Assembly (NCBI GenBank): GCA_027343665.1
Contig: DAHWKL010000002.1
Span: forward strand, 1-45,385
From: an archaeon
GTDB lineage: Archaea > Nanobdellota > Nanobdellia > Pacearchaeales > GW2011-AR1
Length of the DNA: 45,385 bases
Direction: 5' to 3'
The notes beneath the pieces were generated by a model. It was not told the DNA's origin. It worked only from the letters and a program-made list of their open reading frames with translations, and made no database searches. Position numbers and translations under genes: made by a program. Positions 23,632-30,850 of the stretch are shown here, piece after piece (the first letter of the stretch is position 1; each line of letters begins with the position of its first letter).

Positions 23632-24276
23632 ATGGCAATAAAGATCGTGAAGAATTTTTTCAAAAGGATTTTTTCAGGAATATTCCAGAACAAAAAAGAG
23701 GTGAAACTCGGATTTTACGGACCACCTAATGCAGGAAAGACTAGCTTGGCTAACAGGATATGCAAGGATTTCACGGGAGAAGAGATAGGTTCCGTATCAA
23801 AAATACCTCATGAGACAAGAGAAGTCCAGTTCAAGGAAAAAGTCGAAATTGAATACAAAGGAAAATCTCTGACTTTCAAGATGGTTGATACCCCGGGAAT
23901 TGCAACAAAAGTAGATTACGAAGATTTTCTTAAATATAAAGTAAACAAGAAAGACGCAAAAATAAGAGCTAAAGAAGCTACACAGGGAATAATTGAAAGC
24001 ATAAGGTGGCTGGACGATATGGATATGGTAGTAGTCGTGCTTGATGCCACTGAAAACCCTTACAATCAGGTGAATATAACACTGATAGGCAACATTGTCG
24101 CAAGAAAAATCCCAATATTGATAGTTGCAAACAAATCAGATCTGAGAAAAGCAAACGTGAAAAAAATTGAGGAGGCATTTCCTGAATATACTGTCATAGG
24201 AATGAGCGCAAAGTATGGAAAAAATCTTGAGGAATTTTATGAAGAAGTGTTTAAACTTTCAAAAAAATCTAAGTAA
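23632..24276 (+). CDS. arvA: Era-like small GTPase, ArvA/OapA type
   Basis: GTPase motifs are present: G1 GPPNAGKTS at residues 30-38, G3 DTPG, G4 NKSD and G5-like GMSAK. Before G1 lies an amphipathic N-terminus with alternating Phe/Ile and Lys (KIVKNFFKRIFSGIF), suited to membrane binding. With the next two genes (DUF2073 and Zn-ribbon) it forms the archaeal trio called OapABC, later ArvABC. As I recall from Haloferax work, the GTPase is needed for extracellular vesicle formation. Transfer of this function to this organism is an inference. The gene order is intact here. Confidence 0.75.
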   Translation: MAIKIVKNFFKRIFSGIFQNKKEVKLGFYGPPNAGKTSLANRICKDFTGEEIGSVSKIPHETREVQFKEKVEIEYKGKSLTFKMVDTPGIATKVDYEDFLKYKVNKKDAKIRAKEATQGIIESIRWLDDMDMVVVVLDATENPYNQVNITLIGNIVARKIPILIVANKSDLRKANVKKIEEAFPEYTVIGMSAKYGKNLEEFYEEVFKLSKKSK

Positions 24277-24292
24277 ATAAGCTCAAAAGACG

Positions 24293-24700
24293 ATGGTTAA
24301 AAAGATTCAAAAACAAAAGAGGATAAACGGTTTTGCCATAAGGTTTATGCCTTATTCGGAAATAAAAAACCTGAATAGCACCCAGAGAATAAAGAAAGTA
24401 CTGGAAATTGTATTTGAAAATTATATATTAATACTCCAAGGAAGATTGAAACCTGAAGAAGAAACAAGATTGATTGAAGATACGATGGCGATGATTGGCC
24501 ATGTAAAAAATTTCAAGGGGATTGAACTTGCAGTCATCAGTTCAGATGATAAGACAAGCACTATAGACAGACTCAGAAACAGGATAGCAATAAGCCTTTC
24601 AGGCGGTGACCTTGGAGCTGTCACGATAATCGGCCCTGCATCAGTTGTAAAAGAAATAAAGAGAGATCCGAAAAAGATCGAGCTGATGCTCAACAAGTAA
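24293..24700 (+). CDS. arvB: DUF2073 protein, ArvB/OapB family
   Basis: The 135-residue protein matches the DUF2073 layout: INGFAIRFMPYSEIKNL, then ILILQGRLKPEEETRLIEDTM, then LAVISSDDKT and RLRNRIAISLSGGDLGAVTI. It has no catalytic motif and probably partners the upstream GTPase. It lies 16 nt after the GTPase stop with an ATG in the same operon. The biochemical role is unknown beyond the family's genomic linkage to ArvA. Confidence 0.72.
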   Translation: MVKKIQKQKRINGFAIRFMPYSEIKNLNSTQRIKKVLEIVFENYILILQGRLKPEEETRLIEDTMAMIGHVKNFKGIELAVISSDDKTSTIDRLRNRIAISLSGGDLGAVTIIGPASVVKEIKRDPKKIELMLNK

Positions 24701-24753
24701 GAGCCATAACTGGAATCCTAAAAATTTATTAATCTTGGAAACATTGGAAATTT

Positions 24754-25161
24754 ATGCCACACCAATGTGTCAAATGTTCCAGAATAATTCCGGCAGCAAG
24801 TCGCGAATTGCTTGAAGGCTGCGCTGAGTGCGGAAGCAGGTTTTTCTTCTATGTACGTGACGAACAGTTTGAAAAGCTGAAAAATAAGATAATTGAAATT
24901 CCTGATGAAGACAAAGAGAAAATAGAAGAAGATGTAAGGGAAATAGCGGGGATTGAAGAAGAAGATGCTCCGGTTATACTTGATTTTGAATCCGTAAGAG
25001 TTACAGGAGACGGTAAATTCGAGCTCGACTTATCAAATCTTTTTAACAAGAAAAAACCATTAGTGTATAAACTTGATGAAGGGAAATATTTAATAGACAT
25101 CGCAAGGACGATGCAAATACACTCAGATGAATTTCCTGAAGAGCCAGATGAAACTGAATGA
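24754..25161 (+). CDS. arvC: Zinc-ribbon protein, ArvC/OapC family
   Basis: The N-terminal zinc ribbon has MPHQCVKCSRIIPA (C-x2-C) and GCAECGSRFFF (C-x2-C). The rest is very acidic (EDKEKIEEDVREIAGIEEED), ending with a strand-helix unit KPLVYKLDEGKYLIDIARTM. This combination is diagnostic of the small Zn-ribbon proteins encoded after DUF2073 in archaea. It completes the ArvABC cassette. A role in protein or nucleic acid docking is likely but not shown. A TATA-like AAATTTATTAATC lies about 26 nt before its ATG, so it may also have its own promoter. Confidence 0.7.
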   Translation: MPHQCVKCSRIIPAASRELLEGCAECGSRFFFYVRDEQFEKLKNKIIEIPDEDKEKIEEDVREIAGIEEEDAPVILDFESVRVTGDGKFELDLSNLFNKKKPLVYKLDEGKYLIDIARTMQIHSDEFPEEPDETE

Positions 25162-25207
25162 ATTCTCAATCAAATAGATTAAAAAACTTAAGAGACAAAT
25201 AATCTCT

Positions 25208-26476
25208 ATGGCAAAGGATATGAAAAAGGTCTTGGATAATGTTCTTGAGAAGATAAGCCTCACGGAAGAAGAGATTTCAGAGATAAATGAAGAACTTGAA
25301 GGATTTCTTTCAAAGATAGAATCCAACATAAAAAAATTCAAAATAGATGTGGAAATATTTGTCGGCGGAAGTTATGCAAAAGGAACACTCATAAGGAAAA
25401 AAACTTATGATGTAGATATCTTTTTGAGATTCAACAAAAGATATTCCGGAAAAGATTATTCAAAGCTTTCAAAAAAAGTCCTGTCAGGAATAAAAAAAAT
25501 GTCTGTTTCCCACGGTTCAAGGGATTACTTCAAAGCAGAGATAAATCCGAAACTTTTTTTCGAACTTGTCCCTGTAAAAAGAATAAAAAGTCCGAAAGAA
25601 GCAGAAAATGTAACAGATTTAAGCTATTCACATGTTAAATATGTAAAAAACAGGATAAAAAATAGAAAAATTATCGATGGGATAAAACTTGCAAAAGCAT
25701 TCTGCTATGCAACAAGAACTTATGGTGCTGAGTCTTATATCAAAGGCTTCAGCGGTTATTCACTCGAACTTCTGGTTTACAGATTCGGAAGCTTTGAGAA
25801 ATTTCTGAAGGCTCTTTCAAAAGATGAAGACAAAAAGATCATAATCGATATGGAGCAGCATTACAAAAAAGGGGATGTTCTTCTGGATATGAATGGTTCA
25901 AAATTAGATTCACCAATAATCCTTGTAGACCCCACTTATAAAGAGAGAAATGCCCTTGCAGGGCTTTCGGAAGAGACCTTTGCAAAATTCAGAAAAAACG
26001 CATTGCTATTCTTAAAAAACCCATCGGAAGAATTTTTTGATAGAAAAAAGATAAACTTTTCGGGATTAATCTCAAAAAACAAAAAAAATGTTGTATTAAT
26101 AGAATTAAGAACTACAAAAGAAGAAGGCGACGTAGCCGGGACAAAGCTCCTTAAATTTTTCAATCATTTAACGGAAGAAACTTCAAAATATTTCAAAATT
26201 TTAGGGAAGGACTTTGAATATAACGGAGATAAAACGGGAAAAGGATACCTCATCTTAAAAAGCAGAGGCGAAGTTGTATTGACCGGGCCAAAGATTGATG
26301 ACAAGGACAATTTAACAAAATTCAAAAAAGAGCACAAAAATATTTTCATAAAAAATGGAAGGATCTATTCAAGGAAAAAAATCGATTTTCAGGCATCCCA
26401 GTTCATAAACAAATGGTCCCAAAAAAACAAGAAGAAAATGAAAGAGATGAGCATATCTGAAATTAAAGTTGATTGA
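25208..26476 (+). CDS. cca: Archaeal CCA-adding enzyme (class I tRNA nucleotidyltransferase)
   Basis: It adds CCA to tRNA 3' ends, needed here because none of the six tRNA genes encodes CCA. The nucleotidyltransferase core is IFVGGSYAKGTLIRKKTYDVDIFLRF (glycine-rich loop and two catalytic Asp), positioned near residues 48-75. It is followed by the class I archaeal arrangement of a central domain (HVKYVKNRIKNRKI) and tail domain. The length of 422 is close to the usual ~440. It starts 47 nt after the arvC stop, on the same strand. Confidence 0.9.
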   Translation: MAKDMKKVLDNVLEKISLTEEEISEINEELEGFLSKIESNIKKFKIDVEIFVGGSYAKGTLIRKKTYDVDIFLRFNKRYSGKDYSKLSKKVLSGIKKMSVSHGSRDYFKAEINPKLFFELVPVKRIKSPKEAENVTDLSYSHVKYVKNRIKNRKIIDGIKLAKAFCYATRTYGAESYIKGFSGYSLELLVYRFGSFEKFLKALSKDEDKKIIIDMEQHYKKGDVLLDMNGSKLDSPIILVDPTYKERNALAGLSEETFAKFRKNALLFLKNPSEEFFDRKKINFSGLISKNKKNVVLIELRTTKEEGDVAGTKLLKFFNHLTEETSKYFKILGKDFEYNGDKTGKGYLILKSRGEVVLTGPKIDDKDNLTKFKKEHKNIFIKNGRIYSRKKIDFQASQFINKWSQKNKKKMKEMSISEIKVD

Positions 26477-26535
26477 TCATCATAAGAAACCAATTGCTCC
26501 ATAACCCTTTTATACTAAAAAATTCTTTTAAGAAA

Positions 26536-26949
26536 ATGAAAAGAGAGACAAAGTACAAGGTAATAATCGGACTTATGATCCTTGCAACAGCAGCGTCAAT
26601 AATTTTATCTTTTATGTCAATTGAGCAAGCATGCGGACTAGTCGGAGGAACAAGTTGCTCAACAGTGCAGAATTCACAATATGAAACAATATTCTTTGGG
26701 ATAAAAAACGCACATATAGGGCTTATAGCATTTCCAATTCTCGCGCTTCTGGCGTTCTTTGAGCTCAAAAAACCAAAGAAATATCAGAAAACTGCAATAA
26801 CTGCTGGTATGATAATAGGATCTGTCATGGCACTTTATTTTTTATATCTTCAGTTCTTTGTGATAAAAGCTATATGTGAATATTGTATGACTGTCGACTT
26901 TGCTGTATTAATCAGCATGGCACTCATAATCTTTTGGGACGAGAAATAA
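26536..26949 (+). CDS. VKOR-family membrane disulfide-forming protein
   Basis: The start ATG 26536 has TTTTATAC about 26 nt upstream; earlier in-frame codons are less likely. The 137-residue protein has four transmembrane segments. Cys33 and Cys41 (loop CGLVGGTSC) and Cys114-Cys117 (CEYC) match the VKOR shuttle and active-site pairs. VKOR homologues oxidise cysteines of secreted proteins and pass electrons to quinone. The Cys-rich metzincin and PKD surface proteins are plausible clients, an inference. It is not fused to a thioredoxin domain, unlike many bacterial forms. Confidence 0.85.
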   Translation: MKRETKYKVIIGLMILATAASIILSFMSIEQACGLVGGTSCSTVQNSQYETIFFGIKNAHIGLIAFPILALLAFFELKKPKKYQKTAITAGMIIGSVMALYFLYLQFFVIKAICEYCMTVDFAVLISMALIIFWDEK

Positions 26950-26983
26950 AAAACCTTAAAACCCCCCATTTTCTCTGATTTTG

Positions 26984-27595
26984 ATGGACAGAAAAATCCT
27001 CTCACGTGGCGCTGAAGCTGTTATTTATCTTGATGGTGAGAAAGTCATAAAAGAAAGGCTCAAAAAAGGATACAGGCTGCCTGAACTTGATAAAAAAATA
27101 ATAAAGAGAAGAACTAAAGCTGAGACAAAGATCATGAAAAAGGCTTCTGAGGTTATAAACACCCCCAGACCTGAAGAAACTAAAAAAGAGGATGAGATAA
27201 TAATCCCATTTATCGATGGAGACAAACTTTCAGAAAAGCTCAGTTCATATGACGAAAAGAAACAGGAAGAGGTCATGAGAAAAGTGGGGATTGAAATCGC
27301 AAAACTCCACAAAGAAGGGATTATACACGGAGACCTGACAACTTCAAATATGATTCTGAAAGATGGAGAAGCCTATATAATAGATTTCGGCCTGGGCTCT
27401 TTCAACGGAAAATACGAGCAAAAAGGAGTAGATATACACTTACTGAAAGAGGCTCTTGAAGCAAAACATTTCGAAACCCATGAAGACCTATTCAATTCTT
27501 TCAAAGAAGGCTATGAATCAGTAGATGCTCCCGAGGCGAAAAAAGTCTTCGAGCGCCTGAAAGCGATTGAAAGAAGAGGGAGATATAAATATTAA
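26984..27595 (+). CDS. bud32: Bud32 (KEOPS) protein kinase
   Basis: This is the small RIO-like kinase of the KEOPS complex, which makes t6A37 in tRNAs. Signatures are GAEAVIYLDGEKVIKERL (N-lobe), IHGDLTTSNMIL (catalytic loop with HGD-N), IIDFGLG (DFG motif) and a basic C-terminal tail RRGRYKY. The length of about 203 fits stand-alone archaeal Bud32. I start at ATG 26984, one codon after the in-frame TTG. Other KEOPS subunits (Kae1, Cgi121, Pcc1) are not in this window. Confidence 0.9.
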   Translation: MDRKILSRGAEAVIYLDGEKVIKERLKKGYRLPELDKKIIKRRTKAETKIMKKASEVINTPRPEETKKEDEIIIPFIDGDKLSEKLSSYDEKKQEEVMRKVGIEIAKLHKEGIIHGDLTTSNMILKDGEAYIIDFGLGSFNGKYEQKGVDIHLLKEALEAKHFETHEDLFNSFKEGYESVDAPEAKKVFERLKAIERRGRYKY

Positions 27596-27596
27596 A

Positions 27597-28688
27597 TCAT
27601 CCGAAAGTGAAAGTATATATTTTGAAACCCTTGTTAACATCTAATCTGAGTTTATGAGTTCCGTATGAATCTCCATTCACAATATGATAAAGTGTCTGAT
27701 TCCCGACATAAACTAAATTAACACGAGAACCATCTATATAAGAGACAACAGGAGTTATCGGTGAAGAACCGGAAACTATGTTCACATCTTTTGCTGTGTA
27801 CTCAAGGTAAACCGAACCATTATTTCCCACTAGTTCCATATTGTCGTTGTTGTTTTTCCATTTTCCAGAAAGGTAGAAGTCTCCAGGAATTATTGCTGAT
27901 GTTGCTGTGTAATTAACAATTTGCCCCGGCTGCCACCCATCAGAGTTCCCATTTTGTCCTCGGGAAAATCCATAGCCAAAATAAATTTCCGCAGTCCCTA
28001 TGTCATTGAAATTGGGTTGCACCATGCTCACATTGACCATCCCTGAAGGAAGCGAAAGATTATCAATACCTAGAACCTGTGCCCTTTGCAAGAGTAATTT
28101 CTGTATTTCTGACTCTGTTTCATTGTATCCACCTTCGCCGATATGATTGTATGGTATGTAGCCATTTATATCAATTAAATACTCATGAGGCCAGTATTCG
28201 TTCCCGTAAGCCTGCCATGTCTGATAATTGTTGTCAAGGACTACCGGATAAGTTATTCCAAACCTCTTCACGGCTGTCTCGACATTAGTTATATTCTTCT
28301 CAAAATCAAACTCGGGTGTGTGAATTCCTATAATAATCAATCCTTTTCCCGAATATTTCTTGTACCAGCCCTCGACATAAGGAATGGTCCTCTCGCAGTT
28401 TATGCAACTGTAATCCCAGAAATCTATAAGGATAACATCTTTCCCGATATATTGGGACAGATTGAATGGTGCGGAATTTATAAAGCCCGAAGGGTCTACA
28501 AATTCTTCTGCAGGAGGATATTTTTGGGCTTCTGAAATTGCCTGTCCGGAATTCAATCCTAAATTTGTCGTTGCGTTTTCTGAAAGAGATGTGAATCCGA
28601 CTTTTGAATATTCAATCAGAAAAATCACAAGGATTATGGCAACTATGGTTAGTACAAGTATTATGTTTTTATTTCTTTTTTCCATCAT
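27597..28688 (-). CDS. DipZ-like extracytoplasmic thioredoxin with C-terminal CBM-like domain
   Basis: One N-terminal membrane anchor (residues 9-26) is followed by a thioredoxin domain with active site FWDYSCINCERTIPYV (C95, C98). HTPEFDFEKN and LDNNYQTWQAYGNEYWPHEY closely match the middle domain of actinobacterial DipZ. The C-terminal ~150 residues (IYFGYG, FYLSGKW, YTAKDVNIVSG) look like the carbohydrate-binding-like tail of DipZ. In DipZ this is fused to CcdA; here CcdA is a separate gene just upstream, overlapping by 4 bp. It likely reduces or isomerises secreted disulfides. The bacterial resemblance suggests gene transfer. Confidence 0.82.
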   Translation of the reverse strand: MMEKRNKNIILVLTIVAIILVIFLIEYSKVGFTSLSENATTNLGLNSGQAISEAQKYPPAEEFVDPSGFINSAPFNLSQYIGKDVILIDFWDYSCINCERTIPYVEGWYKKYSGKGLIIIGIHTPEFDFEKNITNVETAVKRFGITYPVVLDNNYQTWQAYGNEYWPHEYLIDINGYIPYNHIGEGGYNETESEIQKLLLQRAQVLGIDNLSLPSGMVNVSMVQPNFNDIGTAEIYFGYGFSRGQNGNSDGWQPGQIVNYTATSAIIPGDFYLSGKWKNNNDNMELVGNNGSVYLEYTAKDVNIVSGSSPITPVVSYIDGSRVNLVYVGNQTLYHIVNGDSYGTHKLRLDVNKGFKIYTFTFG

Positions 28689-29395
28689 GAACCTATGAAA
28701 AATTTATTTAATATGCTGAAATTGGCAAGAAGCGAAAGAGTTTGTGTGAAGATCAGTATTCCAAGGATTATCAGGAAGATCCCTACAATAAGGTTATAAT
28801 ATTTAAGCTTCGAGCTTATACTTCTTATCGCGTCTCTTGATTTGTCTAAGAATAGACCTGCGATAAGAAAAGGGATGCCCAAACCGATTGAGTATGAGAA
28901 CAAAAGAACAAAGCTTACTCCCGGATTAGCAAGAGCAAGGGCTAGAACACTTCCAAGGACAACCCCCACGCAAGGAGTCCATCCAACAGCAAAAACCACT
29001 CCAAGAATAAAACTATTTAGATAGGAATTTCTGAATCTTCTTTTGACATTAATTTTATATTCATAGTTGAGAAATTTTATATTAATAAGCCCGGTGAACT
29101 GAAGACCAAGAATTATTATGAAAGTCCCCCCAATCCTTGAAAGCCATGTTTCGAAGGAATATGATGCTCCTGACAAGACTCCATTGAACAAAACCCCGAC
29201 AAGGGAGAATATAATTGAAAATCCAAGAACGTAAAATAAGCTGTTCAAAAAGATCTCTCCCCGAGACGGTCCTTTTTGCGGATTGAAAGTTCCCGCAAGA
29301 TATCCAAGAAACCCGGGAATTATAGGCAATATGCACGGACTCAGAAAGGAGATTATCCCTGCTGCAAAAGCAATAAATATGGTGATGTCAGCCAT
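28685..29395 (-). CDS. ccdA: CcdA/DsbD-type transmembrane thiol transporter
   Basis: The polytopic 236-residue protein shows the CcdA pattern: the first membrane cysteine in GIISFLSPCILPIIPGFLGY and the second in VVFAVGWTPCVGVVLGSVLA. These two Cys carry electrons from cytoplasmic thioredoxin across the membrane to an outside thioredoxin such as the DipZ-like protein next door. Six or so helices are predicted. The stop overlaps the downstream ATG (coupled translation), and the gene starts 2 nt after the small membrane gene. Confidence 0.9.
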   Translation of the reverse strand: MADITIFIAFAAGIISFLSPCILPIIPGFLGYLAGTFNPQKGPSRGEIFLNSLFYVLGFSIIFSLVGVLFNGVLSGASYSFETWLSRIGGTFIIILGLQFTGLINIKFLNYEYKINVKRRFRNSYLNSFILGVVFAVGWTPCVGVVLGSVLALALANPGVSFVLLFSYSIGLGIPFLIAGLFLDKSRDAIRSISSKLKYYNLIVGIFLIILGILIFTQTLSLLANFSILNKFFIGS

Positions 29396-29396
29396 T

Positions 29397-29681
29397 TTAT
29401 CTCCAGGTTATCACATTCAGGATGAAAAATGCGATCATTTGTATAACAGATAAAACAAAAGCGTATATCTCGACACCTACCGAATAATAAGGCATCATTG
29501 TAACAAAAAAATACAATAAAACTACATTTTGTATAAAGAAAAGAGATGCAAACATGAAAAGCCCTAAGGTGAATGCAGACCGGAATTTGACGAAGTTCCC
29601 AAGATAAACGTAAACCAGAAGGACTGTAAGGAGAATATTAAGAACAACTACGATCTCTGAAAGATTCATCATTATTGACAT
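29397..29681 (-). CDS. Small three-TM membrane protein in the redox operon
   Basis: The 94-residue protein has three hydrophobic segments, near residues 5-25, 35-58 and 68-92. It contains no Cys and no catalytic motif. The ccdA gene starts 2 nt after its stop and the regulator gene lies 22 nt upstream, which places it in the same operon. It may be an accessory or sensor subunit, but no family is recognised. Confidence 0.6.
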   Translation of the reverse strand: MSIMMNLSEIVVVLNILLTVLLVYVYLGNFVKFRSAFTLGLFMFASLFFIQNVVLLYFFVTMMPYYSVGVEIYAFVLSVIQMIAFFILNVITWR

Positions 29682-29703
29682 ATCATTGAGAAATCAAAAT
29701 CAT

Positions 29704-30003
29704 TTAAGAACTTTTTCCGCATTCCTTCCCAAATTTATCCCAAATCTCGGCAAATTCTTTAAAATTCATCTCAAGCTCAGGGGATAAAAAATACATGGCT
29801 CCATAATCTCCTTTCATCAGAACTTCAAGAAGCCCGTTTTTCTCCAGGACTCGAAGATGATGCTGAACTGTCTTGTAATCGAGGTTGAGAACATTTGATA
29901 TTCTATGGGCATTTAAAGGGGTTTTTTTCAGGAGGGAGATTATCCTTCCCCGCGTCTCTCCACCCCGCGTTCCAGATATAAGATAAAGGAGTATATGTTT
30001 CAT
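29704..30003 (-). CDS. ArsR-like winged-helix regulator
   Basis: The 99-residue protein is a winged helix with the order GRIISLLKKTPLNAHRISNVL, then DYKTVQHHLRVLEKNGLL as recognition helix, and a wing (MKGDYGAMYFLSP). It lacks a metal-binding CxC pair, so it is not a classic metal sensor. Placed first in the redox operon, it probably represses or senses for it. The promoter carries a shared TATA box and a perfect inverted repeat ATGAAA-N4-TTTCAT. Ligand unknown. Confidence 0.72.
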   Translation of the reverse strand: MKHILLYLISGTRGGETRGRIISLLKKTPLNAHRISNVLNLDYKTVQHHLRVLEKNGLLEVLMKGDYGAMYFLSPELEMNFKEFAEIWDKFGKECGKSS

Positions 30004-30020
30004 CTCTCTGGGAGAGGAAA

Positions 30021-30052
30021 CGGTTTTATATAATTAATGAAACTTATTTCAT
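30021..30052. promoter_or_regulatory. Bidirectional promoter with TATA box and palindrome between regulator and zinc-finger gene
   Basis: TTTTATATAA at 30024-30033 is near-symmetric and lies about 26 nt before the minus-strand ATG (30003) and about 24 nt before the plus-strand ATG (30053), so one element may serve both. A perfect inverted repeat ATGAAA-CTTA-TTTCAT occupies 30037-30052, directly before the plus ATG. It is a candidate operator for the winged-helix protein. Confidence 0.5.
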
Positions 30053-30160
30053 ATGATGGATACAGAACGCTGCACAATCTGCGGAATTGAGACAGATAAT
30101 ATAAAATGTAAGATAATCTGCCCCAACTGTGGCTTCAAGAGAGATTGCTCGGATCCCTAA
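30053..30160 (+). CDS. 35-residue zinc-finger microprotein
   Basis: ATG 30053 (or the second ATG, 30056) to TAA 30160. The product includes RCTICGIE and ICPNCGFK, two CxxC half-sites, and a last Cys near the end (KRDCSDP). A single treble-clef or ribbon-like zinc site fits in so small a protein. It has a dedicated TATA box and sits between the redox operon and the ABC transporter. Function unknown. Confidence 0.6.
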   Translation: MMDTERCTICGIETDNIKCKIICPNCGFKRDCSDP

Positions 30161-30195
30161 GATAGTTATAAAAATCTGGATTTACTCTCCAAGCC

Positions 30196-30849
30196 ATGGA
30201 GATAATTTCCTTAAAAGGGGTGTATAAATCATTTTGGGACAATAAAGTTCTGCAAGATGTAAATTTTTCAGTTGAAAAAGGCGATATATTCGGGGTTGTG
30301 GGACCTTCAGGTGAAGGGAAATCGGTAATGATAAAAATTATTCTTGGGTTTTTCAGTCCCGACAAAGGAAAAAGAATATTGGAAACCTCACAGGATAAGA
30401 TAGGGTTTTCCATGCAAAATAATTCTTTATATGAAAATCTCACTACAATGCAGAATATAAATTATTTTGCTAAAGTTTACGGCGTCAAAAGAAAAGTCAG
30501 AAAAGAATACATTCCTCAACTGATCAGATTTATGGAACTTGAGAACTTCAAAAAAACTCAAGTTTCAAAACTTTCCGGCGGGACCAAAAAAAGACTTGAT
30601 ATCGCATGCGCTCTTGTGAATGATCCGGAAATTCTGATACTTGATGAGCCCTTCCTGGGCCTGGACCCTGAAAGAATAAATCATCTTATAGGTATACTCA
30701 CTGAACTAAACAAAAAAGGAACTACATTGATAATAAGTTCTCATAGAATTCAGGAATTATCACAACTATGTACAAAAGTCGGGCTCATAAAAAACAAAGA
30801 ATTCAAAATGATCCAGAAAAATGAGTTAACAAACGTATATAAGAGATAA
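30196..30849 (+). CDS. ABC transporter ATP-binding subunit
   Basis: The 217-residue ATPase has Walker A GPSGEGKS at residues 36-43, a Q-loop FSMQNNSLYENLTT, signature LSGGTKKRLDIA, Walker B ILILDEPFLGLDP, and H-loop SSH. It pairs with the next gene, 1 nt downstream, which encodes the permease. Shape and sequence fit the ABC-2 drug/antibiotic export subfamily. A TATA-like GTTATAAAAATC lies about 25 nt upstream. Confidence 0.88.
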   Translation: MEIISLKGVYKSFWDNKVLQDVNFSVEKGDIFGVVGPSGEGKSVMIKIILGFFSPDKGKRILETSQDKIGFSMQNNSLYENLTTMQNINYFAKVYGVKRKVRKEYIPQLIRFMELENFKKTQVSKLSGGTKKRLDIACALVNDPEILILDEPFLGLDPERINHLIGILTELNKKGTTLIISSHRIQELSQLCTKVGLIKNKEFKMIQKNELTNVYKR

Positions 30850-30850
30850 A

